Shown piece by piece: positions 7,848 through 14,810 of a stretch of 50,864 bases of DNA. Source of the DNA: a virus; the IMG/VR virus record IMGVR_UViG_3300021062_000004, positions 1 to 50,864 of that record; one strand, given 5' to 3'. Under the pieces are notes generated by a model. The model was not told the origin of the DNA. It did no database searches and saw nothing but the letters and a program-made list of their open reading frames with translations. Made by a program: the position numbers and the translations under genes. The stretch's first letter is position 1. Each line of letters begins with the position of its first letter.

Positions 7848-9536
7848 ATGGCCAAACGCATCGACTGCTCCGAACTCTCCCGTACCCTCCACGACCTCGC
7901 CCTCAACGTCGGCTCACGCGAGCACGTCAGCACGTTCGCGGACCTGACGCGGGAGATGCAGGCCGTGCTCGGCGAGGACATGATCGACGCCGACCGGCTC
8001 GCGGCGTCCATCGTCGAGGCCACGACCGGGGCCGCACAGGAGCAGTCCGAGCTTCAGTCGAAGCTGAACCGGCTCAAACGTGAGGCACGGCAATTCCACA
8101 ACCGCACCGAGCCGCAACTGCGGGAGAAGTTCGCCAGGCAGATCGACGAGTTGAAGGGCAAGCTCCGCAGTCCGGCCGTGGCACCCGTGCGGCGTGAGAG
8201 CGTGACGCTGAGCAAGGCCCTGGAGCGGCAGGCGTTCGAGCGGGACCTGCTCCGACGCAAGATTCATCAGCGTATCCAGGACCTCAAGCCGCTCACCATC
8301 ATGCAGAAGGTGATGGAGCCGATTCACTTCCAGCGTGCGGCGTTCTTCGGCATGGACTTCGGGCAGGTTCTCCAGCACGGGAAGATGGTCCTGGTCAGCC
8401 ATCCGCTGCTGTCCATCAAGAATCTGCCGCAGATGTTCAAGTCGTTCGCCAGCGAGGGGGCGGCACACAAAGCGGACAAGGCCATCGAAGACCATCCGCT
8501 GGCCCCGCTGGCCTACCGAGCCAAGCTCAGCCTGTCCACGGACTACGGCAGCAACGTGTCCAAGGAGGAGTATTTCCAAGGGCACTTCGCCCATCGGATG
8601 CCCGGCATCAAGCACTTCGCCAGGGCCTTCCGCGTGTTCCTCAACGCCGTGAGATTCCAGTCCTTTGTCACGGCGGTCAACTCGTGGACCATCGGCGGGG
8701 AAGCCACGGACGCGGAAGCAAGGATCATCGCCAACTTCATCAACGTGACGACCGGACGCGGAGCCATCCCGGACAAGATTGTCTCCGCCGTGAACGCTTC
8801 GAGCGTCCTGGTCAACGCCGCACGCTACCAAACCTCGCGTGCCCAGTTCATCATCGGGCAGCCGCTCTGGGGCGTCTTCGGCTCCCATCGCGGCAGTGCG
8901 AAGGCCAGGGCATGGGTCGCCAAGGAGTACGCACGCACCATCATCGGGTGGGCCTTGTACCAGGGCATGCTCTATTCGGCGTTTTACCTGTGGTGGGAGC
9001 AGTCCGGCGAAGACGAGGAAAAGAAGCCGAAAATCGAAGCCAACCCCCTATCGTCGGACTTCGGAAAGATTCGCATCGGCAACACTCGCATCGACACCAC
9101 GGCGGGCATCGGGCCGTGGATCACGTTCATGTCCCGCTCCGTTCGCGGCATGACCAAGCAGCGGGACGGAGACATTGTTCCCATTCGGGGCAAGGACGTG
9201 CCGTACGGCGGACATGCCTGGGACTACTTCGCGTTCAACTTCGCCCGCAACCGTATGGCCCCGGCTCCAGGGGCCATCGTGGACGGCCTACGCGGCACCA
9301 CGCCGGACGGGCAAGAGGCCACGCTCATGCGGCTGCTGCAACAGAACTTCGTCCCGCTTGGTCCACGCAGCGTCTATGACGCCATGCGGGAGGAAGGCTT
9401 GGACAAGGGAAGCGTGCTGGGTGCCATGGCCATGTTCGGCGAGGGCGTCAGCGTGTGGGAGGATCGGGAGCAGCAGGGCAAGCCACGTCGGAAGCCGGCG
9501 AGGCCGAAGCGGCCGGAGCGGCCAAGCCCTGGTTGA
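7848..9536 (+). CDS. Large polyvalent-protein-like virion protein
   Basis: 562 residues. Residues 60-130 are a charged coiled coil. Residues 150-370 contain FINVTTGRG followed by ARYQTSRAQFIIG, a combination I associate with C-terminal modules of phage large polyvalent proteins. One hydrophobic helix with several Trp/Tyr lies near residues 365-385. The C-terminus is Pro/Lys/Arg-rich. With the 820-residue neighbour it probably forms a set of internal virion or ejection proteins. The match is from memory of sequence style, not from an alignment. It converges on the minus-strand gene ending at 9541. Confidence 0.7.
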   Translation: MAKRIDCSELSRTLHDLALNVGSREHVSTFADLTREMQAVLGEDMIDADRLAASIVEATTGAAQEQSELQSKLNRLKREARQFHNRTEPQLREKFARQIDELKGKLRSPAVAPVRRESVTLSKALERQAFERDLLRRKIHQRIQDLKPLTIMQKVMEPIHFQRAAFFGMDFGQVLQHGKMVLVSHPLLSIKNLPQMFKSFASEGAAHKADKAIEDHPLAPLAYRAKLSLSTDYGSNVSKEEYFQGHFAHRMPGIKHFARAFRVFLNAVRFQSFVTAVNSWTIGGEATDAEARIIANFINVTTGRGAIPDKIVSAVNASSVLVNAARYQTSRAQFIIGQPLWGVFGSHRGSAKARAWVAKEYARTIIGWALYQGMLYSAFYLWWEQSGEDEEKKPKIEANPLSSDFGKIRIGNTRIDTTAGIGPWITFMSRSVRGMTKQRDGDIVPIRGKDVPYGGHAWDYFAFNFARNRMAPAPGAIVDGLRGTTPDGQEATLMRLLQQNFVPLGPRSVYDAMREEGLDKGSVLGAMAMFGEGVSVWEDREQQGKPRRKPARPKRPERPSPG

Positions 9537-9540
9537 TGAT

Positions 9541-9729
9541 TCAATTGGGCAACTCCCGTCGGCATGTCACGCAGTACACCTTCCGCATCCGCTTCGCCTC
9601 CAGCTCGGCGAGCTGGCGTTGCACCAGTTGCTCATGGCACCGGTCCCACGCCTCATTGTCACGCCGCATCTGCTCGGGCGAACGCGGGGCGTAGGCGTTG
9701 AGGAAGTCCATGAATAGGGAGGCGGTCAA
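9541..9729 (-). CDS. Small protein downstream of the DUF5681 gene
   Basis: 62 residues, minus strand. The TTG start overlaps the TGA of the upstream gene (TTGA), so the two are translationally coupled. An internal ATG at residue 7 is an alternative start. The protein is a charged helix followed by a C-terminal CVTC pair. The plus-strand late block ends only four bases away, so the 3' ends converge with no visible spacer terminator. Function unknown. Confidence 0.6.
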   Translation of the reverse strand: MTASLFMDFLNAYAPRSPEQMRRDNEAWDRCHEQLVQRQLAELEAKRMRKVYCVTCRRELPN

Positions 9730-10055
9730 GATGCCTGATCCCCCTCCCGCTTGAAGCTCCGCTCGCCCCGCTGCACGCGGACGACGTGAACTTCCGCCTG
9801 GACGTTGGCGTTGACGGTCTGGGCAGGCGTACCCTCCAGCCGGTCAAACAGGTACTTCCAGAATTGGAAGTCGCCCGCTTCCGCAGCCGCAATGCCCGCT
9901 TCCACGATGGCTTGGGCACGGCCGGGGTTCTCGTTGAGAACTTTTCTGATACGGTCAGACAGCCCAAACGTCCCAGGCGGTTTGCCGGCAGGATTGCCGG
10001 AAACCCCTGGTGGGAAAGGCTTTAGGTTCGCAAGGCTCTTGGGATTGACGGCCAT
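9726..10055 (-). CDS. DUF5681-type protein, small-terminase-like
   Basis: 109 residues, minus strand. The N-terminus carries the signature PFPPGVSGNPAGKPPG (about residues 13-28), typical of DUF5681 proteins, which often sit next to terminase genes and are thought to bind DNA. The middle (residues 30-75) is helical and contains a GDFQFWKYLFDRLEG segment also usual in this family. Here it lies far from TerL (37789) and on the opposite strand. A role in packaging initiation is therefore an inference. Confidence 0.75.
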   Translation of the reverse strand: MAVNPKSLANLKPFPPGVSGNPAGKPPGTFGLSDRIRKVLNENPGRAQAIVEAGIAAAEAGDFQFWKYLFDRLEGTPAQTVNANVQAEVHVVRVQRGERSFKREGDQAS

Positions 10056-10405
10056 CTCTGCTAATCGTTGAAAGAATCTTCAGAAAATCTTACCACAACC
10101 TATTGACAAGTCCAGTGGTGGTGGCACAAGATGTTGAAGGTGAACCACAAACCGCACATTTCCGCCGCCAGCCCGTCACGCCTGGTTCACCAACCAGACG
10201 GGGGCGGTGTTTTTGCCTTCAGCATAAGGAGGCAATTGTCCGACACGTATTCAAATAACATGGGTTCCCCCGCACCGTTGAAGCGGGACAATCAAACTTA
10301 CGAGGGACAGCGATGGAGTAAGCGCGCTGTGCTCTTTCCCGCCCGCCCTCTTCACTGAGCTTGAACAGAATCACGGCGGCAATCTCCGTGTGAAAAGTGA
10401 AAAGG

Positions 10406-10440
10406 CCCCTACGGGACCCGTTCCATGAGTCCCATAGGGG
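10406..10440. other. 12-bp inverted repeat (hairpin)
   Basis: CCCCTACGGGAC (10406-10417) pairs with GTCCCATAGGGG (10429-10440) with one mismatch across an 11-base loop. On the minus strand the stem is followed by CCTTTTCACTTTT, so a minus-strand terminator is possible, although no minus-strand gene lies upstream. On the plus strand no T-tract follows. Confidence 0.7.
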
Positions 10441-10465
10441 GTTGCCCATCAGCGAAGGCTGAGGT

Positions 10466-10482
10466 CATGCTGTCTCAGCATG
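10466..10482. other. Perfect 7-bp hairpin with competing fold
   Basis: CATGCTG (10466-10472), triloop TCT, CAGCATG (10476-10482). An alternative stem GCTGAG (10458-10463) with CTCAGC (10474-10479) uses overlapping bases, so the two folds exclude each other. Confidence 0.65.
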
Positions 10483-10981
10483 GCCCGAAGCCAACGCCAA
10501 AGGGCGTAAAGGGCAGAAAGGCGGGTACGCACGTGGTACCTCCTCTCTCAAAGTGGCCCCGGCCAGCCGCCGGGTTCTACTCATGCCCGCCCCTCTTCAC
10601 TGAGCGGTGGGCGTTTTCCCCGCCGATCCCGGTGACCCCGGCCTGAGGCGGCACAACTTGACAGCCAGGTCCACGGATGGACTGCTCCTCAGGGAGCCGT
10701 GGAGGCAATAAGGCGTGGCCTCGCAGAACTTACGCCAGAGCATGTTCAAGACGTGTGGAACTAGACCCTACCGCACGCCAGTCTCAAGACTGCACTATTC
10801 GTGTGTATCGGTGAGCCGCATTGCTCCGGCTGAAATGGTGAAAACACACGCAACCGACCGTACCGACCGACTGACGGCATGGCGGACTCCTGTCAAGCAC
10901 AGGGTCTGCTCTCCCTTCTCTCTCTCCCTCTGGCATGTGCGGCATTCGCCGCAAGTGCAGCAACACCAACAGGTTATGACG

Positions 10982-11389
10982 ATGGCCAAATATCCGCGAC
11001 AATACAAATGCTTGAAGTGTCTCCGCATCATCACGTTGCAAAGGTGGTTCGCGAAGTATGAGACGATTCTGTGTCCGGAGTGTGGCGGCAAGAACAGTCT
11101 GAGCCGGGAATATTTGCACAAGGAGGTCCCGGCTCATGCTTTGATGGGTGACAGGCCTCAAGCTCCGAAGTCTGCTTCGCTTTCCCGCGAATCCCTGGAT
11201 TCCCGCTGGTCCGCGTTGTTCCCGGAGTTGGACGGGATCGGGAAGAAAGAGCATGAATCCGCTCCCGTCGTCACGGACGCGACGCGTCAAGCTCAATTCG
11301 ACCCGTTGGCGGACCCGCCATTTGTTCCGACACATCGCGAGGCGTGGAACACGCACCCGCGTTGGTCGCACTTGCCGGCGTCAGGGTGA
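10982..11389 (+). CDS. Zinc-ribbon protein
   Basis: 135 residues. Two CxxC pairs (CLKC near residue 10 and CPEC near 32) spaced about 20 residues apart form a classic zinc ribbon, followed by a Ser/Pro/Asp-rich, probably disordered C-terminal two thirds. ATG 10982 is chosen; ATG 10976 two codons earlier is equally possible, and AGG at 10971-10973 supports either. The 3' end overlaps the tail of the convergent minus-strand gene by nine bases. The role is unknown; a transcription- or DNA-associated function is a guess from the fold. Confidence 0.65.
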   Translation: MAKYPRQYKCLKCLRIITLQRWFAKYETILCPECGGKNSLSREYLHKEVPAHALMGDRPQAPKSASLSRESLDSRWSALFPELDGIGKKEHESAPVVTDATRQAQFDPLADPPFVPTHREAWNTHPRWSHLPASG

Positions 11390-11698
11390 CTCTATGTGAA
11401 CCTCGTCGATTGGCGGCTCCGGCCCGGCATTCTTGATCCAGAATGTGCAAAGGCCGTCTCGCTCCAGCTCGGCCAGATGATGCGTCTCCGGCTCGCTCTT
11501 GGGTTCGTGATGAACCTCCTTGAGACCTGGCGGCTTGATGATGAAACGATTGCAGTAGACCGGGCCGACTTCAATCCACGCGACTTCGCCGTCTCGGCGG
11601 ATGACCAAAGCGACCGGCTTGTCGCCTTTGAACCCGACGCCGCAGCAGATGGCCTCTTCCTCCATGAATCGGCAGGGACATGGGAAGATGTGTTTCAT
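11381..11698 (-). CDS. Protein of unknown function with N-terminal cysteines
   Basis: 105 residues, minus strand. The start overlaps the stop of the HTH gene (ATGA). The N-terminus holds CPC and CC pairs near residues 6-19, and the rest is a compact beta-alpha sequence with alternating charged residues. It forms a two-gene operon with the HTH protein upstream, so it may act with it in lysogeny control or excision. Family not recognised. Confidence 0.65.
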   Translation of the reverse strand: MKHIFPCPCRFMEEEAICCGVGFKGDKPVALVIRRDGEVAWIEVGPVYCNRFIIKPPGLKEVHHEPKSEPETHHLAELERDGLCTFWIKNAGPEPPIDEVHIESP

Positions 11699-11919
11699 CT
11701 TGAAGCCTCCATGGCCGGTCGCCCTGCCTTCGGCCGCTTGAGCTTCTTCAACGCATTCCGCTTGATGAGCACGCGGGACTCTCCCGCCGTCCACCACACC
11801 TCGACCACGCCCGACTCGATGTACCTCCACATCGTCGGCACGCTCACCCCCGCAATCTTTGCGGCCTCCTGCGGCGTGAAATAATCTGAGATATTTTTCT
11901 TGATTTGCTCTTGACTCAT
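11695..11919 (-). CDS. MerR/excisionase-type helix-turn-helix protein
   Basis: 74 residues. Residues 13-36 (YFTPQEAAKIAGVSVPTMWR, then YIESG) match the HTH of the excisionase/MerR (HTH_17) group, where the helix pair is followed by a wing (VVEVWWTAGESRVL). The C-terminus is basic. Proteins of this size act as excisionases or small repressors. It is transcribed from a promoter at 11929-11956 and is the first gene of a two-gene operon. No Shine-Dalgarno is visible, and the predicted transcript start lies within about three bases of the ATG. Confidence 0.8.
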   Translation of the reverse strand: MSQEQIKKNISDYFTPQEAAKIAGVSVPTMWRYIESGVVEVWWTAGESRVLIKRNALKKLKRPKAGRPAMEASR

Positions 11920-11928
11920 GTCGAGAAG

Positions 11929-11956
11929 ACTGTATCATGTTTTCAGTCAGAGTCAA
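11929..11956 (-). promoter_or_regulatory. Sigma-70-like promoter for the HTH gene
   Basis: On the minus strand TTGACT (11956-11951) and TACAGT (11934-11929) are separated by 16 bases. Transcription would begin near 11922, only a few bases before the ATG at 11919, which implies a leaderless or nearly leaderless message. Confidence 0.55.
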
Positions 11957-11971
11957 CAAGGAGAAACGGAC

Positions 11972-12157
11972 ATGTACGCGATTCAAGTGACAGACCAGAT
12001 GCCAGGATGGGCTTGGCGAATCCGTGGTTGCTATCCAAAGGAACGCACCACGATTGTCAAGGCTCGCGACCGTGAGCAGCTTCGGCGGCGTGTCCACCGC
12101 CTGAAAGAGACCTGGCGGATTGACCGCGTGTGGCACGTGAAGGGTACGGATTATTGA
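11972..12157 (+). CDS. Small protein, first gene of the early series
   Basis: 61 residues, starting at an ATG preceded by AAGGAG (11958-11963). An upstream ATG at 11918 is in frame but lies over the HTH gene start and lacks a ribosome binding site. The sequence is Trp- and Arg-rich with a basic central helix (about residues 26-45). Function not recognised. It diverges from the HTH gene, so the shared 52-base gap may hold control sites for both. Confidence 0.65.
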   Translation: MYAIQVTDQMPGWAWRIRGCYPKERTTIVKARDREQLRRRVHRLKETWRIDRVWHVKGTDY

Positions 12158-12212
12158 CACCCACCAATCCCCCGCCCCGACGTGAGGTCGGAGACACGAG
12201 GAGAACAGGAAA

Positions 12213-12356
12213 ATGCGAACCCAATTCATCAACTGCAAGACCATGAGAGACGCAAAGCGTCAGGCTCCGTGGGCCGCGAAGATTGTCAAGGTCGAAGGCG
12301 GCTACAAGGCCTTCGAGTCCATCGCCGACTACGAAACCTGGAAACGGCAGAAGTGA
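12213..12356 (+). CDS. Small protein
   Basis: 47 residues starting at ATG 12213 with GAGGAGAACAGG just upstream. The product is a short basic-amphipathic protein ending in YETWKRQK. No family. It is kept because of the ribosome binding site, the tight fit between neighbours and composition like other products in this series. Confidence 0.55.
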   Translation: MRTQFINCKTMRDAKRQAPWAAKIVKVEGGYKAFESIADYETWKRQK

Positions 12357-12396
12357 CTGATTGACCCTCGCCCGAGCAAACACGAGGAGACATGAC

Positions 12397-12576
12397 ATGA
12401 AAACCGAGCATTCCAAGTTCACGATTCAAGCTGACCGATGGGTGACAAGCGAGGGTGAGTGGCAGGTGTTCCGCATTGTGAACAAGGTAGGAGCCACCAT
12501 CGCTCAGACCAGCGACGCATTTTGGGCCGATTTCATCATGAAGGCGGCCAATGACCTTGCGAAAGTGACTGATTGA
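12397..12576 (+). CDS. Small protein
   Basis: 59 residues from ATG 12397, with GAGGAG at 12383-12388. The sequence has alternating beta strands and a final helix ending AANDLAKVTD. The end of this gene and the next intergenic bases (GTGACTGATTGACC) repeat those at the end of the preceding gene. Function unknown. Confidence 0.6.
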   Translation: MKTEHSKFTIQADRWVTSEGEWQVFRIVNKVGATIAQTSDAFWADFIMKAANDLAKVTD

Positions 12577-12612
12577 CCATCGCCCGCCCCCACCCCTTCA
12601 CGCGGTGGGCCA

Positions 12613-13083
12613 GGGCATCGGCCAATAGGGGACGATGAGACAAAGGGACAGAACATGCCTGATTACCTCGTATCGAAGCTTGCCGCAATTCTTCAACGTG
12701 CCCATGCCGCTGCGGTTGCCGCTGATCCTGGCGAGGGCAACGACGGCGGAACCTGCAACATGGACACTCCTGCGTTCCGCATCGACCGGGTAAAAGAGAC
12801 GACGATTCAGAAAGCCGCGAATCTGGCTGGCGTCGAGGTCATGCGATTTGGTTGGCTTGGCCGGGATTCGTGGTACTGGCTTCGCGTTCCCCTGCTCGGC
12901 CAAGGCAACCGGCGGTCGACGATGATGAAGGCGGCACAGAAGGTTCTCAATGATTCCGCTCCGCAAATCCCCGGCTTCCACGCCTGCGGCTACTACCAGA
13001 TGGATTGACCCTCGCCCCATTCCCCCACGGGGGAAGCGGGCATCGGCCAATGGTGGCGGATGAGACGAAAGGGATAAGACGTG
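12613..13083. repeat. 45-base direct repeat flanking one gene
   Basis: The leader 12613-12657 (GGGCATCGGCCAAT, then GATGAGAC, then AAAGGGA before the start codon) recurs at 13038-13083 with few changes and one inserted base. The two copies precede consecutive genes and therefore bracket the gene at 12655-13008. Confidence 0.8.
12655..13008 (+). CDS. Protein of unknown function
   Basis: 117 residues. ATG 12655 ends a repeated leader whose AAAGGGA is the likely ribosome binding site. An Ala-rich N-terminal helix is followed by a mixed segment with several Trp and a helix of Met/Ala/Lys. The gene is bracketed by direct repeats and could be a recombination cassette. Function not recognised. Confidence 0.65.
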   Translation: MPDYLVSKLAAILQRAHAAAVAADPGEGNDGGTCNMDTPAFRIDRVKETTIQKAANLAGVEVMRFGWLGRDSWYWLRVPLLGQGNRRSTMMKAAQKVLNDSAPQIPGFHACGYYQMD

Positions 13084-13383
13084 AGCAAACCTCGAAAGAT
13101 TGAAGTGCTTGAGGAGTTGGCCCGTACCCTCGTGGGCGATGCCAAGGGACCCAATATCTACTTTGTCACGGACCAGGGCGTCGTCGTGACCATTACTCGG
13201 TCGTTTGAACTTGCATACACCGAGTGGCGTCAACTGTCCCGACGTACGCCGCGTGTTGAATCGGCATTGGAGGACCGCAAGTTTGGAGTCATTGCCTCAG
13301 TTGCACCGGAGAGCGATGGGCCGGACGCCAAACTGCGAGTCTCTGACGATTCAGCGATGGCTGGATATCAAATCCACGTCTGA
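13081..13383 (+). CDS. Protein of unknown function
   Basis: 100 residues from GTG 13081, placed by the repeated AAAGGGA leader. Basic N-terminal helix, then a beta segment (NIYFVTDQGVVVTI) and a helix with TEWRQLSRR. No family assigned. A strong hairpin follows the gene at once. Confidence 0.65.
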   Translation: MSKPRKIEVLEELARTLVGDAKGPNIYFVTDQGVVVTITRSFELAYTEWRQLSRRTPRVESALEDRKFGVIASVAPESDGPDAKLRVSDDSAMAGYQIHV

Positions 13384-13392
13384 CTATCCCTT

Positions 13393-13429
13393 GGCCCAGG
13401 CCCCCGGCCTCACCCGCCGGGCCTGGGCC
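13393..13429 (+). terminator. Strong 11-bp hairpin, probable terminator
   Basis: GGCCCAGGCCC (13393-13403) pairs perfectly with GGGCCTGGGCC (13419-13429), and the stem can extend inward by CCGG pairing with a bulge. TGTCTTG follows, a weak T-tract. It lies between two genes, 10 bases after a stop. Termination or RNA 3'-end protection is likely; the T-tract is poor for a classical intrinsic terminator. Confidence 0.6.
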
Positions 13430-13449
13430 TGTCTTGAAAGGAGAATGTG

Positions 13450-13674
13450 ATGGCAAACGCACTCAAGCAGGAATTGATTGGCAAGCTGGTTCGTGTCGGC
13501 TCGTGGCCGCAACCGGTCCGTGTCATCAATGGGTCTGGGGCGTACACGTTCACCACCGGGCAGGCACTCATATGCCGCGATGAGCGGACTGGCGAGCAAC
13601 GCCGTTTCGAGGGATGGGACGTTGAGTCAATCGTGGACGAGCCGCTGACCGCCCCCACGGCGACGGAGGACTGA
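13450..13674 (+). CDS. Small beta-rich protein
   Basis: 74 residues from ATG 13450, with AAAGGAG at 13436-13442 (GTG 13447 is an alternative). The sequence suggests a small beta-barrel: repeated V-x-V strands, Gly turns and an acidic tail. No recognised family. It lies after the hairpin at 13393 and may start a new transcription unit. Confidence 0.6.
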   Translation: MANALKQELIGKLVRVGSWPQPVRVINGSGAYTFTTGQALICRDERTGEQRRFEGWDVESIVDEPLTAPTATED

Positions 13675-13716
13675 GGACTGACCCGCCTCCCGCCCGGAGG
13701 CAGAAAGGTGTGACGA

Positions 13717-13896
13717 ATGGAAAAGACTCAATGGCTTGTGCCGATGCGATTGACAATCTACACGCAAGTTCGGGTTGAGGCTGCGTCGTCCGAAGAGGCA
13801 AGGTCGCTCGCAAAGAGTTTCGTGACGATTGACGATGGACGACAAGTCGCCGAGTGTGTCTATCCTGAGGTGATCGGCGAAGCTGTCGAAGTCTGA
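13717..13896 (+). CDS. Small protein
   Basis: 59 residues from ATG 13717 with AAAGGTG upstream. The pattern is a beta strand (MRLTIYTQVRVEAAS), helix (SEEARSLAKSFV), then beta strand, a ferredoxin-like arrangement seen in many short phage proteins. Function unknown. Confidence 0.6.
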   Translation: MEKTQWLVPMRLTIYTQVRVEAASSEEARSLAKSFVTIDDGRQVAECVYPEVIGEAVEV

Positions 13897-13928
13897 CCCC
13901 ACCCCACCCCCGGCGGAGGAGTGAAGCG

Positions 13929-14204
13929 ATGAGCAATGCGAATCCAAGTCCGCAGCAGCGTATGTTTCCAATCGGAAGCTTCATTCGTCCGAATGATGAG
14001 GCGATGCGACGCGGATTGTTTCCGTTGCGTGGACGGGTTAAATTGGGATTTGTTTCAAGATACTGTGCCGACCCTTGGTGCGTGTATTACAAGAAGAATC
14101 CATGGACCAAAGGGAACGGCCATGTGATTTGCGTCAAATTCATAGAATTGGACTCACAAGATGCTGCTACCCAAAATATCGGAAGCACTGAACCAGTGCA
14201 TTGA
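13929..14204 (+). CDS. Protein of unknown function
   Basis: 91 residues, start within an 18-base repeated initiation region (GGAGTGAAGCG before ATG). Residues 35-70 have the look of a beta-rich fold with C-x(4)-C. Overlaps the next gene by 44 bases in another frame. Not recognised. Confidence 0.55.
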   Translation: MSNANPSPQQRMFPIGSFIRPNDEAMRRGLFPLRGRVKLGFVSRYCADPWCVYYKKNPWTKGNGHVICVKFIELDSQDAATQNIGSTEPVH

Positions 14205-14418
14205 CGCTTCGGAGTGCTACAAGAATGAGCCTCCGTCATTCGAGCAGGTCGCGATTGCTCGCCGCATGGCGGATGTGCTGCCAAAGGCGTTCATTTTGTT
14301 GGAGGTCATTCGCGACAATCCCCATGCGGACCGGGACGATTGCAAATCATTCGCCAAGCTTGCGATGAACATAATCATGGACACCGCTGACCCGCCCGCC
14401 CCAGGAGTGAAGCGATGA
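14161..14418 (+). CDS. Helical protein, paralogue of the product of 14811-15080
   Basis: 85 residues. The order LPKISEALNQC, then ARRMADVLPKAF, then a charged helix parallels SPRIVEALNDV, ARRVVEALPKVN in the protein at 14811. The two therefore look like diverged copies about 650 bases apart. No catalytic motif. The start lies within the preceding gene and lacks a clear ribosome binding site, so translation may depend on coupling. Confidence 0.6.
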   Translation: MLLPKISEALNQCIDASECYKNEPPSFEQVAIARRMADVLPKAFILLEVIRDNPHADRDDCKSFAKLAMNIIMDTADPPAPGVKR

Positions 14419-14633
14419 GCAGGCGGTACATAACCTTCGAGCAGATTGAGCAGCACGCCGCCGGAATCGACAGGCAAATCGCTTACCACGAGCAGAAGGT
14501 ACGCGAACTAAATCATATGAAGAAATATCTTGCCGACTTGGTGGCGAAACACCTCGTTCTTATGAACGAAGATGAACCCATTGCCGCCGAATGTGAAACC
14601 TCTGACCCGCCCGCCCACAGGAGCAGGACATGA
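14415..14633 (+). CDS. Small coiled-coil protein
   Basis: 72 residues; start overlaps the previous stop (ATGA) and lies in the repeated GGAGTGAAGCGATGAGCA segment. Residues 5-45 form a heptad-like charged helix, consistent with a short coiled coil. Function unknown. Confidence 0.6.
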   Translation: MSRRYITFEQIEQHAAGIDRQIAYHEQKVRELNHMKKYLADLVAKHLVLMNEDEPIAAECETSDPPAHRSRT

Positions 14634-14809
14634 GCGACAAACTGATTCACCGCGTCGAGATGCTCATCGACGATGAATGGGTTCCCGTGTTCAAAGGAGA
14701 TCATGCGGACCGCGAGGCTGCGGAGAATTGGAAGAAAATCCGCGAGGACATGCACCCGAATCACCCGCACCGCATCATCTCGTTCGACCCATCGACAGCA
14801 AGGATTTGA
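14630..14809 (+). CDS. Small protein
   Basis: 59 residues, ATGA overlap with the preceding gene, AGGAGCAGG just upstream. It begins with a beta strand (KLIHRVEMLIDDEWVPVF) followed by an acidic/aromatic helix and a His/Pro segment. No family recognised. Confidence 0.6.
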   Translation: MSDKLIHRVEMLIDDEWVPVFKGDHADREAAENWKKIREDMHPNHPHRIISFDPSTARI

Positions 14810-14810
14810 C

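Larger units (their letters stand above)
10341..10605. repeat. Pair of 20-base direct repeats in the non-coding region
   Basis: GCCCGCCCTCTTCACTGAGC at 10341-10360 recurs at 10585-10605 with one extra C. The copies are 244 bases apart and bracket the strong hairpins at 10406 and 10466. Possible protein-binding sites or a relic of duplication. Confidence 0.75.
10056..10981. other. Largest non-coding region, rich in hairpins
   Basis: 926 bases without a convincing gene between the minus-strand DUF5681 gene and the zinc-ribbon gene. Short open frames here have no sensible protein composition or ribosome binding sites. The stretch contains several strong inverted repeats, a 20-base direct repeat and polypyrimidine/polypurine segments. 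Such a region beside packaging and lysogeny genes could hold an origin, a packaging site or a structured RNA. Nothing in it identifies which. Confidence 0.7.
13918..14421. repeat. 18-base direct repeat at two gene starts
   Basis: GGAGTGAAGCGATGAGCA occurs at 13918-13935 and at 14404-14421. Each copy contains the ribosome binding site and start codon of a gene (13929 and 14415). The copies bracket the two genes 13929-14418. Confidence 0.8.

Noticed and set aside
10103-10131. Plus-strand promoter beginning with TTGACA at 10103
   Set aside because: No acceptable -10 element at 16-18 bases, and no gene follows on that strand.
10131-10358. 75-codon open frame in the non-coding region
   Set aside because: No ribosome binding site, low-quality composition, and it runs through the direct repeat.
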